Positions 31,216 through 40,927 of a stretch of DNA of 64,000 bases are shown here, in pieces. Source of the DNA: Neurospora crassa OR74A (Eukaryota; Ascomycota; Sordariomycetes; Sordariales; Sordariaceae); NCBI RefSeq assembly GCF_000182925.2, contig NC_026506.1, positions 744,001 to 808,000 of the forward strand, read 5' to 3'. Below the pieces are notes generated by a model. It did no database searches and was not told where the DNA came from. It saw nothing but the letters and a program-made list of their open reading frames with translations. The position numbers and the translations under genes were made by a program. Each line of letters starts with the position of its first letter. Within the stretch, counting starts at the first letter, position 1.

Positions 31216-32064
31216 TCATGCGTCCGCCTTGGCCGCCGCCTTCTCGTCGTCCGTGGGCCAGCGCACAGTCCAGCCAGTGACGGTCTTGCGAATCTCCTCA
31301 TCACCGGGGTCGTTCTCGAACAAAGGCTTCTCGGTCTTGACTTCAAGGAACTTGTCGACAATGAAGCCTCTCTCGCGGGCCAGATCGAAGAAAGCCAAGT
31401 CCTTGTGCTGAAGCCATGGGCGGTAGGAGGTAAAGACAACGAACGCCTTGCTGCCGGGCTTCTTCTTCAGTGTAAACTGGATGGTGTCGACCAGCTTGCT
31501 GTGTTCCGAGTGACGGAAAAGAAGATCGGCCAAAATCAACACATCGAACCCAGCCTCTCCTTCCTTCTGTTCACCCAAATGGGCCAGCAAGGGAGCCTCC
31601 TTACCGCCCCATACATAGCCGTCGGCAACAATGTTGCGATCCTCCTCGCGGTCAACCGCCAACATGGGGCAGCCCCGGATGTTCTTCCACATAACGTCCA
31701 CAATGTCCGGATCCGGGAAGTCGGTCACGACAACCTTTTTGGCTCCAAGCACTGCAGCCACCAAGCTGGGAAGACCAGCAGCGGCGCCGATCTCCAGGAC
31801 AGTACGGTCCTTAACCTCCTCGGGGTGCTCCTCAAAGTACTGTGAGATGATGACGGCTCCGTTCCATAGGGTGTGAGCCTCGAGAGGGCTGTGGCCGACA
31901 AGGTGCAGGGTAATGTCGTCGCCATTCTTCATGGTGTAGTGCTCTGTAGTCGGGGGAGGCGAAGGAGGGTAAAAGTCAGGAGGGTCTTCGAAGAGCCCGC
32001 CGGCCTCGATATCAGAGCCCTCATCTTCGGGGACGTGGTTGACCACCTCCTCAGGTTTCGACAT
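31216..32064 (-). CDS. nnt-1: EFM7/Nnt1: N-terminal and lysine methyltransferase for eEF1A
   Basis: A single exon of 282 residues. The protein is a seven-beta-strand SAM methyltransferase of the METTL21-like group. Motif I reads VLEIGAAAGLPSLVAAV, followed by acidic TDFPDPD, and a post-motif block DVLILADLLFRHSEHSKL. The N-terminal LVGHSPLEAHTLWNGAVIIS is the signature of the Nnt1/Efm7 family, which in yeast methylates the N-terminal glycine and the adjacent lysine of elongation factor 1A. Length fits the family. The frame stays open upstream to 32289, but MSKPEEVV at 32064 is the start consistent with relatives, and the extra part looks like leader. The gene is divergent from the RS-rich gene, with 823 bases between start codons. 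Confidence 0.93.
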   Translation of the reverse strand: MSKPEEVVNHVPEDEGSDIEAGGLFEDPPDFYPPSPPPTTEHYTMKNGDDITLHLVGHSPLEAHTLWNGAVIISQYFEEHPEEVKDRTVLEIGAAAGLPSLVAAVLGAKKVVVTDFPDPDIVDVMWKNIRGCPMLAVDREEDRNIVADGYVWGGKEAPLLAHLGEQKEGEAGFDVLILADLLFRHSEHSKLVDTIQFTLKKKPGSKAFVVFTSYRPWLQHKDLAFFDLARERGFIVDKFLEVKTEKPLFENDPGDEEIRKTVTGWTVRWPTDDEKAAAKADA

Positions 32065-32887
32065 GGTGAATGAAATTGTCGAATTTATTGCGAGGAATCC
32101 GCCGAGTTGACACCGCTGCAACGCCTGTACTGCAAGATGCAGAACAATATGCCGAATTTGGAGTTTGTTGCAGTGAGCTATGCACCACCTGAAAACTTTG
32201 AAGCACACCTCAGCACTGAGAAGATGAAAACACGGCACCCAAAACGCTGAAACCCACTCTGGATTCACGGTCATGTGACCTGTTGGCAACTTGGAGGTTG
32301 TAGCTCAACGTGGTCTCACTTTAGCTTCACCAGTGACTAGATCTCTTTCTCAAAAATAACACAGTCTCAAAATTCGCTTTGAACCAGCAGTGTGAGGCAT
32401 ATTGTTGTTTGCGTAACAATTTTTATAAACTATATGCTCAACGCTCGGAGCCAAACGGTCTGTGAACGGAATCCTACTTCAAAACGGTGCGACGTTTGGT
32501 AGTTGTACTATCCCTGACCTTCCATGCTCTTCCGTTTTGCTGGGATACCAACAACGAACATCCTGCATCCAGTTCATCTCTTTTCCAACTTCCAACTTCA
32601 CAGAATTTCAACATTCAAATCTTTATGATATTTATTTGGCGTTTGCAAGCCTCTGGTAGTCTAGAAACCCGATTCATTGGCTCATGTCAACACAATCCAC
32701 GTTTCATCACCTCGTTGGCAACTCCTTTTGCAGCTGGAGATCAACAAGTGGATCTCACCTATCATAATACAGCGACATACCGCTTCAGACCACATAACAT
32801 TCAGCAAAACTCGAGAATAAAAGACTGTATACCGATCCTTACGCAAAGAGTTTGGTTATCAGGACATACGCCGAGCAAACGAAAGTT
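32065..32887. promoter_or_regulatory. Shared divergent promoter region, EFM7 and RS-rich gene
   Basis: No gene of its own is supported. Both neighbours start outward from here. No TATA box is obvious. Confidence 0.45.
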
Positions 32888-34156
32888 ATGGGTTCAAACA
32901 TGAACGCCGAAGGCCACCGATACAGATCGCGGTCACCTCTCCCTGGTGGCTCAAGATCCACACATCACGACAGAAGAAGGTCAAGATCGAGGTCAGAGAG
33001 GTACGACGACAAGCGGGATCGCAAGCATGGAGAGGGACGTGATAGACATCGGGAGCGATCAAGAAGCCGAGACCGTGAGAGGGACAGGGTCAGAGACAGG
33101 GATCGCCACCGGCGGCGGCACGAGGACAGAGACCACCACCGCCATCGTTCCCACTCATATGAACGATCCAAGGACGAACCACCCAAACCCCTCCCTTTCA
33201 ACTCTCGCCAGCTCTCCCGCTCCGACTACCCCAACTTCGAACCCCTCTTTGCCCAATATCTCGATATCCAAAAGCAACTTTACATCGACGACCTAGACGA
33301 CTACGAACTTCGCGGTAGATGGAAGAGCTTCGTCAAGAAGTGGAACCGCGGCGAGCTGGCAGAGGGGTGGTATGATCCCGAGAGGTTCGCCGGAGCAGCT
33401 AAGGAGGCCGTAGCAGAAGGGAGGGTGTCCCGTTCCATCGCCGAAGCAAGCAGTCTCAAGGACAAAGACAGGAAGGGGAGGGCGGTCTCAACGATGTCTG
33501 GGGGTGACAACCCCGAATCAACAACAGCGAGACCATCCATCGAGACCAACGATACACTACAGCCCGACCCCAACCCTCCCCAGTCTCTTGAAGATCAAGA
33601 AGAAGACGACGCTTCAGACTCCGACTACGGCCCCACCCTCCCCGGCCAGTCCTCCTCCTCCTCCCGCACTCACGCCCACGGCCCCACTATCCCCTCCTTA
33701 ACCGACCTCACCCTCCACCGCGAAACCCTCGCCGAAGAGTCTGCCACACAGCGCGCCTCCTCCCTTGAAGCCCTGCGTGCCCAACGCAAAGCCGATCGCA
33801 CCCTGCAAAAAGAACGACTCGAAGACCTGGTCCCACGCGCTGACGCCGGCACGCGTGAGCGCCGGCTTGAAAAACGAAAAGAGTTGAACGAAAAGCTCAA
33901 GTCCTTCCGAGAACCGTCGCCGGGTGGTGAGGTGGCTGAAAGTGAGTTGATGGGGGAAGGGGATGGAGGAGGGTTGGAGGAGTACAAGCGGATGATGAAG
34001 AGGGAGGAAGTCAAGAAGACGGAGAGGCAGTTGAGGAGGGAGGAGATGGAGCGAGCGAGGGCGGCGGAGCGGGAGAAGAGGATTCAGGAGGCGAAGGAGA
34101 GAGAGGATAGGGTTATGGAGGGGTTGAAGGCGTTGGCTAAGGCTAGGTTTGGGTAG
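32888..34156 (+). CDS. RS/RD-rich nuclear protein, probably linked to pre-mRNA processing
   Basis: A single exon of 422 residues starting at MGSNMNAEG; an ATG four codons later is also possible. Residues 10-95 are an Arg/Ser/Asp-rich domain (RSRSRDRERDRVRDRDRHRR) typical of splicing-related proteins. A compact conserved block follows (FEPLFAQYLDIQKQLYIDDL, GRWKSFVKKWNRGELAEGWY), then a Pro/Ser-rich acidic linker (SDSDYGPTLPG) and a long charged helix likely to form a coiled coil (LEKRKELNEKLKSF to the end). I do not recognise a named orthologue. Fungal annotations sometimes label such proteins as a helicase, but no helicase motif is present. RS domain and context support only a nuclear RNA-related role. 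Confidence 0.8.
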   Translation: MGSNMNAEGHRYRSRSPLPGGSRSTHHDRRRSRSRSERYDDKRDRKHGEGRDRHRERSRSRDRERDRVRDRDRHRRRHEDRDHHRHRSHSYERSKDEPPKPLPFNSRQLSRSDYPNFEPLFAQYLDIQKQLYIDDLDDYELRGRWKSFVKKWNRGELAEGWYDPERFAGAAKEAVAEGRVSRSIAEASSLKDKDRKGRAVSTMSGGDNPESTTARPSIETNDTLQPDPNPPQSLEDQEEDDASDSDYGPTLPGQSSSSSRTHAHGPTIPSLTDLTLHRETLAEESATQRASSLEALRAQRKADRTLQKERLEDLVPRADAGTRERRLEKRKELNEKLKSFREPSPGGEVAESELMGEGDGGGLEEYKRMMKREEVKKTERQLRREEMERARAAEREKRIQEAKEREDRVMEGLKALAKARFG

Positions 34157-34966
34157 GGCTGTTGGGTAGGTAGAAATGGGGATTTGGGAGATGGAGAATG
34201 TGGGTGAAATGGCATTCCTTTTCTGAGGGAAGACATAGGTGTCGTTGCACTTTTGGTTTGATAATGTGAGATAACAAAAGCGCGGCGTAGGATGCTTTAA
34301 TTTCTTGCTTTGTGTAGATTATTTGGCTTTACAAAATACAACAAACAGGAATTAGCAGGTAAAGCTTAATTATTCACTCGTCCCTACACGTGGTTTACTG
34401 AGTGCTTTACGCAGCCGTCATTTCAAAGCTTCCCATATTGATCCCTATTCATGACATTGTTGATTTGATATCTTGTAGCCTACAATATCTGCCTTATGAA
34501 GACAACGGTGTTCATTCCAACTAACAAAGCGATCTGATTGGTGGAACGGCTTCACGTTGCATTGAGTTGGCCTTCTTGTCTTCTTCTAGCATGAAGTAAG
34601 CAACCAAACAGCCGAAGGAAGAAATCCCCCCGAAATCCAAGTCCGAAACAAGATAAAAAAACCTGGATCCTAATCCGAACTTGAGACAAGTCTCCATTTA
34701 CATCAACATCAACAACAACAACAACAACCCACGCCGCACCTTGACATCATTGGAAAATTGCAACCTTTTTCACGAGGTAGCGCCTCCAAACTTGACAACA
34801 CTGGAGGTACCAGCTTTTCTCCACCCCTCTCTCTCCAACAAACCTCAATTTCGATATCAATCAAGGTCAGTCACTCCCCACCCCTTCCCGTCTCGCAGAA
34901 TAAAGATGCCTCAGTTACTAACAACCCTTCCCAGCCCAACCAACGAAACCACAACAACCTGGAAAA
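34157..34966. other. Intergenic region before the Ser-rich membrane protein
   Basis: No gene is supported. The right end (ACATCAACAACAACAACAAC near 34705) looks like an A/C-rich leader. Confidence 0.5.
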
Positions 34967-35683
34967 ATGCCAATCACCACACCCACAATCCTAGGCCTTC
35001 CCACCTCCCACCTCCCCCTCCTCCTCCACTTATTAATCGAAACCCCCGCCTCGCTCTCCTTCCTCTTGCGTCCTGAATCGCAACTTCCCCTTCTTTCTTC
35101 ATCTTCCTCTGCCTCTTCTTCCTCTCCCTCTTCCCCATCACCATCTCTATCTCCCTCCTCTACCTCCCCCTCCCCCTCCTCCACCACCTCCACCTCCTCC
35201 TCCTCTTCCTCCTCTTCAACAGCTCTTTCTTCCCCGCGGTCGTCATCAATCATCACCCCCCAACAAGCAACAGAAGCCCGCCTCATCCTCCGCAACTTTG
35301 GCGGCCTGCTTCTGAGCGTCAACTGCCTAGTTTTTTACCTCCTCTTCTTGTTCCCTCATCATCATCGTCGATTTTCTAGCACGGGCCTGCGTCCAGAAAA
35401 TGAAAAAGAGGGGGAAGAGCTTATTAGAGGAATTACCGGGTGTTTAAGTCTTTACCATGTGTTTCCGCTTTATAGAGCTTGGAAGAGGATTTGTATGTCC
35501 TCTTCCTCCTCCTCCTCCAGAGCTGCGGTGGATGAAAATATAAAGAAAAGGAAGAAGGATCTGAGAGGGGAGGAGGGGAAGGAGGATGAGACACAAAAGA
35601 CACTTGGTGGACCGGTGGTGCATTTTGTGGTTCACATGATTGTGGGAGGCTTGATGGGTGCTGCTGGTCTTGGACTTTTGTGA
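34967..35683 (+). CDS. Small Ser-rich membrane protein of unknown function
   Basis: A single exon of 238 residues starting at MPITTPTILG in an AAAAATGCC context. Hydrophobic segments lie near the N-terminus (PTSHLPLLLHLLIETPASL), at about residues 110-130 (FGGLLLSVNCLVFYLLFLF) and at the extreme C-terminus (VHFVVHMIVGGLMGAAGLG), so three membrane spans are plausible. Between the first two is a run of about 35 residues that is almost all serine and proline, coded by a TC-rich tract that is open on both strands. ITGCLSLYHVFPLYRAWKRI between the last two segments is the part that looks most conserved. I do not recognise the family. Confidence 0.62.
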   Translation: MPITTPTILGLPTSHLPLLLHLLIETPASLSFLLRPESQLPLLSSSSSASSSSPSSPSPSLSPSSTSPSPSSTTSTSSSSSSSSTALSSPRSSSIITPQQATEARLILRNFGGLLLSVNCLVFYLLFLFPHHHRRFSSTGLRPENEKEGEELIRGITGCLSLYHVFPLYRAWKRICMSSSSSSSRAAVDENIKKRKKDLRGEEGKEDETQKTLGGPVVHFVVHMIVGGLMGAAGLGLL

Positions 35684-36045
35684 GGTTGATCTTTTGGAAA
35701 AATATTTATATAGCTAAACGGGAATGTGGGAAGAGTAAGTGCAAAGAAGAGCCTAGTTTACTTGGGGGTTATCTCAATTGCGTGCACGGAATTTGGTCAA
35801 GGAATGGCATGTTTATGCTGGGTTTAATCAATTGGGGGTGAATAGAAAGCAGAATTGGTTAACGTGTCTATCTACCCATGTAGCTACATAACCTGCTGTT
35901 TACTCATTTTCTGAAAGAGAGAGAGAGAGAGAACTTGCTATGCCTTTCCTGAATCGTAAACGTGAACTCATAACATCTATACCGTGTTGACTCTTCTCAA
36001 GTCTGGAGATGAAAAGCATTCTCGACAGAGCTTGTAGGCGCCAAC
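35684..36045. other. Convergent 3' flanks with a GA repeat
   Basis: No gene is supported. A (GA)8 run lies at 35917-35932. Confidence 0.5.
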
Positions 36046-36606
36046 TCAAAGACTGTTCCTGCTCCGTCTGCTAAACTTCCGGATAATCGGAATGTCCTGG
36101 ACGTGAGGCAAATGAGGGATATGGAACCCATGTTCCTGTTCCCGTTTTTCATCCTCACCCTCATCTTCCTTGCTCCCTTGCTCTGCTGCAAAATCGCGAT
36201 CATCAAACCCATGATACTCTCTCTTCTTTGTCACCTCAAAACCGTGACAATGACCGGTAGCAGTACGCTCGTCCTTCTCTCTCTCTTTTCCCTTGGCTTC
36301 ACCCCGAGCAGCTCCCTGGGCTTTCTAAGCCACATGAATTCCTCCTTGGCCGTGGCCCTGAGCACCATTTTCCTGATCCTGACTTCCTCCCATCGAGTCT
36401 TCACTCGACTCCAGTCTGGAACTACCACCCTCACTCCCAAGTCCAGCAGAAGTCTTACTTCCACCGACAATATCAACAACATCACCACCGCCGACAACAT
36501 TACTTTCACCACCAGCAACATCCAACGGTTCCAATCCTAACCCAACCTCCACCATCTCCTTCCCCTGCAATCCCATAAGCGGAATACTACCAACCCCGTT
36601 CCTCTC
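36046..36606 (-). other. In-frame open extension behind the cyclodeaminase-like gene
   Basis: Reading on past the stop of the upstream minus-strand gene, the same frame stays open for 186 codons with only one further TAG (36325-36327) before a TGA at 36046. The first part is Gly/Val/Ser-rich; the second is charged (EYHGFDDRDFAAEQGSKEDE) and ends with a basic stretch. It could be a 3' untranslated region that is open by chance, the remnant of a longer C-terminus, or a separate small gene. No donor-acceptor pair that removes the stop was convincing. Confidence 0.3.
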
Positions 36607-38229
36607 CTAAAAGGCCGGAATATGAGTGCCCACTCCCTTCTGCTCCGCGAAATCCACCAGCTGCATGCCGACCGTCAAGTCCATCAATCCGAGACCGACG
36701 CTCTTGTAGATGACGTTGCCCTTTTGCAGCCAGCGGGCCAGCTCGTCTTCCGTCTCCTTCTTCTTCTTCTTTTCCTTCTTTTTCTCTTCGTAGTCGTCAC
36801 CGCGATCGGGGTTGCTGCTACGGCTGCGGGAGCGGGAGGCGCGGTGGACGATGCTCTGGAGGGAGAGGTGGCGGCTGTGGCGAGGGCGCCTTATTTTTTC
36901 TATGCTGTCCTTGGCAGAGGAGGAGGAGGAGTCCTTATCCTCGGTGGGAGCGACATTGATGGTTAGCGTGGAGGCGGAGGCGGAGAGGGTGTCGGTGTCG
37001 ACGTCTGTCGAAGTATGGGAGGAGTCGTTGTCGGTTTCGGAGAGGGCGATGCGGTTGAGCATTACTAGTTCTCCGAGTCTGTGAACGTTTCGTTAGCATT
37101 ATCATGCAGCAAAAGTAACGAAGCAGAAGAGGGTAATCCTTACTCAACCAAATGCCTTGGCCCCAGTCCAGCCTCAATCAACTCCCCGGCCTCCTTCAAC
37201 GCTCCGTCCAGGGTATCAACCACCACCACGCCCCCCTCGATCGCATGCTTATGATGGTGAATGATCCTCTTCCCCGCCTGATCCTGAATCTTCACCGCCT
37301 GTTGAATCAGCTCAATCGGCACCTCCCTCATCTGCGGCGTATAACTTCCAATCGCCACAATCAGCCTGCCCTTCCTCCTTGCATCCCTTTCCGTCAAGAT
37401 ATTGCCATCAAAGAGACACGCCGTGCTGGGCGTGCAGCAGAAAATCACATCCGCGCTCCGAACCTGGTCCCTTAGCAACCGCTCATACTCGCCATAGCTG
37501 GGCGTCAACACGCCAAAGTGCGTATTCGTCCACCCTTCGCGCGCCTTGATGGCAGGCGAGACCTCGTAGAACCGCCGCAGCATAGCGCCGCACGAGGGCG
37601 AGAAGCGCCGGTTGATCACGTTGACGTACTTGATGGTGGACCCGCGCAGGAGTAAGGTCAGGCGCACGTGCCAGTAGGCTTGCTCGCCGCAGCCGAAGAC
37701 GGTGATGGTCTTGACGTGGTCGCGCTTATGGACCAGACATAAGGAGGCCAGTGCCGTGCGGAAGGCGGTTACCGTGCTGGCGTGGATGATGCCCCGCGGA
37801 GAGCCGTTGGGGTTGAATAAGGTGATGGCGCCCGTGGGCCGGATGAGCGGGGTGGTGGCGTCTTGGCCGGCTTCTTCTTGTTGTGTCGACTTGACTATTT
37901 GCTCGGCGGAAGAGAGGGTGATGACTGGTGGGGGGTTGGTTAGTAACCCATCCCGTTTGCGATGTGATGTGATGTGAAGACATCATACCCTTGACACCGT
38001 GACCGGCTGGACTACATGATGGCATGAACAAAGTGGTGGCGCCGGTGATGCCGCTGCGGACTACCGTTCGCTCGGGCTGGTGGATGAGAGCTTGGCCGGG
38101 CGTATGAGCTCCGGTAGAGTATACGTGGAGAGCATCTCTAAGGTTCTCGCGGAAGGACTCGAGCTCGTCTAGTGTGAGGTTGTCCAACAGCGACTTGATT
38201 TCGTCGTCGGTGAGGATGGAAAATGTCAT
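36607..38229 (-). CDS. Ornithine cyclodeaminase/mu-crystallin family protein
   Basis: Three exons read leftward: 38229-37989, 37924-37144 and 37078-36607, 497 residues. Members bind NAD(P)H and act as ornithine cyclodeaminases, alanine dehydrogenases or ketimine reductases; the substrate is not predictable. The Rossmann motif is VFGCGEQAYWHVRL (GxGxQAxxH), followed by VNVINRRFSPSCG and the typical SADVIFCCTPSTACLFDG. The last conserved block, YKSVGLGLMDLTVGMQLVDF, closes the domain. Between HLVELGELVMLN and this block sits an unusual insert of about 110 residues, Ser/Thr/Asp-rich and then strongly basic (RRPRHSRHLSLQ; EKKKEKKKKKETE). It lies in the third exon with no splice signals that would remove it, so I keep it. 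The splice joins are phase-consistent and restore the motifs. Confidence 0.87.
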
Positions 38230-40169
38230 GATGATGTCTGGATGGATGATATACCGAATGAGTCCCTGCTTGGGGAAGTTTGTGAGACAGAAGGGTCCCG
38301 ATGTTCCCCACGGTTTCAGATATCAAGTGGGATGTCCAAGTTGGATGGCGTGGTTACGTTGAACTGTTGATCCGCCAAGCCGTGCCCAGCAAGTGGAAGT
38401 AATCCGTTGGGTTCCATGGTTTGCATCATGTCCGTCATCCGGTCAAACGGTCGGCTTGGGCTTGGCTCCCGTCCGCGGGTCAACGGTTTAGACATTCAGT
38501 TTAAGAAGGTAGATCGGATGGAAATTGACATGACCTTTTCACTATCCGGAACGGAAGGTAATCCCCCGGCTTTGTTGCTTTGGTCCGGCAAGTGAGACCC
38601 GGTGATGGTTTCTACACCATTCAAGGCGTTACGGTCCACTTCTGCTGTGCATCATCCACACTAACACCTACTTCTACGTTTGGTGAGAAGCTACACTAGA
38701 GGTAGGAACTCGTCTGTTACTGATCACAAAGCCATCCAAACAGATTCCAATATCGACTGTCACGAATCTCCTCTTTCCCAACCGTTCATAAACCATTTCC
38801 CTTGGGGATTCGACGACCCTTTCCACCGCCCAAACAGTGGACCTCTGGACATCAGACGGCCGACCGCCCGACCAGCTTCCCCGGAGCCCTGACGTCGTCA
38901 ACTTCATGCCGAGTGGATTTCTCCAAAATTAAGGATGCCTTTCAATGCCATTTGCCCCAAGGGTAGGTATCCTCAAAGGTCCAGACCCGGACTGTGAAAA
39001 AGCTTGTTTTGCCCAGCACGTGGTTGCTTTCTCCTTTCTTTCCTTCTCTTGAACATTTCACGTCATGGTCGGAAACCGGGGGAGGAGATGAACTCAGGCC
39101 GCGCTTGTTTGTTCGAAAAGTCGTCCATTGCATTTCTAGAAAGTGGGTGAAGTGGGGTTACCTGTCGTCCCCTAAGTACAATGAGGGGTACAGCAACGAC
39201 TCTGCTTGTAGGGTTAGGGTCAGGTGTATCCCGAGGATCCATCAATGGACACTGTCCGAAAACACCGATAAGAGTTCACTGTGTTGACTGTCAGTTAGTG
39301 TAGTTGCTGTTGCAGCCACTCACCAACAACAACCAAACAATACACATCGTCAAGAATTGCCTGCCTGTAAGTCGTGAATATCATCGATGTGAACTCTCGA
39401 ACTCCTGAAAGCTTGACCGCCAGTGTTCTCTGTTTGTCCTGGAATCAGCAATTTCGCATCATCTTCGCGTTCGAGTCATGTACTGTCCATCTGCCCGTCA
39501 AATGGTTACGATAACGGAACCCGCGGAAGCTAATGATGGCTGTGTGCTTGTATAAGTCGTGATTTTCTATTGGTCATTTTTCTGTTCACCGTCACCCAGG
39601 TCCTCGTGAAAAGCTCTTGGGTCTACATTACGATAGAAAGGCCAGGACAGCAGTTAGGAAGATCATGAATTTCGAACACTGGTAAATATGAACCATGTAT
39701 TCTGTATATCCCAAAAAACCAACTCAACTCTCAACTCCTTGCAATGATGACATGCTTCTCCGTAGAAAAGTCCGTGATAAGGATGTAAACCATAGTGAGA
39801 AAAGCACGGACTGTCAGGATCTTGTGCTGCTTACTGCTGCTCCAGCCTTCTTCCAAGTCCCTCCATCCATGTAATTTCTCCAACAGCATGATAATCCATG
39901 CCCAAATGACCCAAAAATGCAAAACATCTCGTTGCCGAACACGTCAATGCCCTTTGCCCGGCTTGCTCAACACCCGATAGATCGCCAAGACATCCCGCGC
40001 GACCTGCCAAGTCTACCAAGCCAAATCCCCCCAGAAAAGGCACCGTTACACCGTTGCAACCCGTCTCTTGGTCGCCCGTTGGCGAACTCGCTAGTGTAGT
40101 GTAAATCTTTCCCCGCAATCTCAACATGAACCTCAACCTTGTGCTTGTTCTTGTTGAGTTCGGTGTACT
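38230..40169. other. Intergenic region, 1.9 kb
   Basis: No gene is supported. It holds the promoter of the cyclodeaminase-like gene (left) and the 3' flank of the carbonic anhydrase gene (right). A TAGAGGTAGG motif lies near 38697. Small open frames have no recognisable features. Confidence 0.5.
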
Positions 40170-40927
40170 TTACTGCGCAGCAGCAATCGCAGCCTCGCCA
40201 TCCTGTCCAAACACAAGCTGACCATGCTTGCCCCTAACAACATGGTCGCCCTTTCCCGCGTGAGCCGTGCCGCACCCGAGCTCCTTGATGCGTCCGCAGC
40301 TGATATCAAAGAACACACCATGGACCTCGAGCCCACGCTCTGCGATGGCTTCCCGAATCGTGGCGTTGTTCATGAGCACCTTGATGCCCGCCTCCACGTT
40401 GAGCTGGGCGATGCGCATGATACGCTCCTTTTCGTCTGTGATGGCCTCGAGCTCCTCGGCGTGGTTGAAGCGGACCGTCTTGAGAGGGAGCAGCCAGGTG
40501 TCGAGAACGCCACCGACCCGGGCGTCGGAAAGGGCAGCGGCCGCTCCACCACACGCTGAGTGGCCACAGAGAACAACGTGCTTGACCTTGAGGTTGGCGA
40601 CGGCGTACTCAATCACAGCCGTAGTGTTGATGTCGGTGGGGGAGATGATGTTGGCAATGTTGCGGTGGACAAAGACATCACCGGGTTGCATGCCCAGAAT
40701 AGTGGTCTCGGGGCAGCGAGAGTCGGAGCAACCAATCCAGACTGTTGAAACCAAGTTAGGACGGATAAAAGAGAGGCAAGGTGAGTTGGTTAGAATGATG
40801 ACTTACGGATTTCCGGAGACTGGCCGCCAGCTAGCTTGGGGAAGAACTGGGGATTCTGATGGGCCTTGTAACCAGCCCAAGCATTGTTGGAGCTCAAGGC
40901 GTAGTGGAATGTGTTGTCGGCGGACAT
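40170..40927 (-). CDS. Beta-class carbonic anhydrase
   Basis: Two exons, 40927-40807 and 40741-40170 (leftward), encode 230 residues. The enzyme interconverts CO2 and bicarbonate. The active site is complete: Cys-Ser-Asp-Ser-Arg (CSDSRCPET, first zinc Cys and the Asp-Arg dyad) and GHSACGG (zinc His and Cys). The N-terminal part (NPQFFPKLAGGQSPEI) matches the substrate-side helix of fungal enzymes. There is no presequence, so this looks like the cytosolic form, comparable in size to Sordaria CAS1, rather than the longer mitochondrial one. The intron splits the codon just before WIGCSDSRC, and its removal is needed for the zinc site. Confidence 0.95.

Noticed and set aside
35997-36540. Plus-strand frame of 145 codons with hydrophobic stretches
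   Set aside because: It is the reverse of the charged extension behind the cyclodeaminase-like gene; leucine-rich content follows from the complement of GAG/AAG codons.
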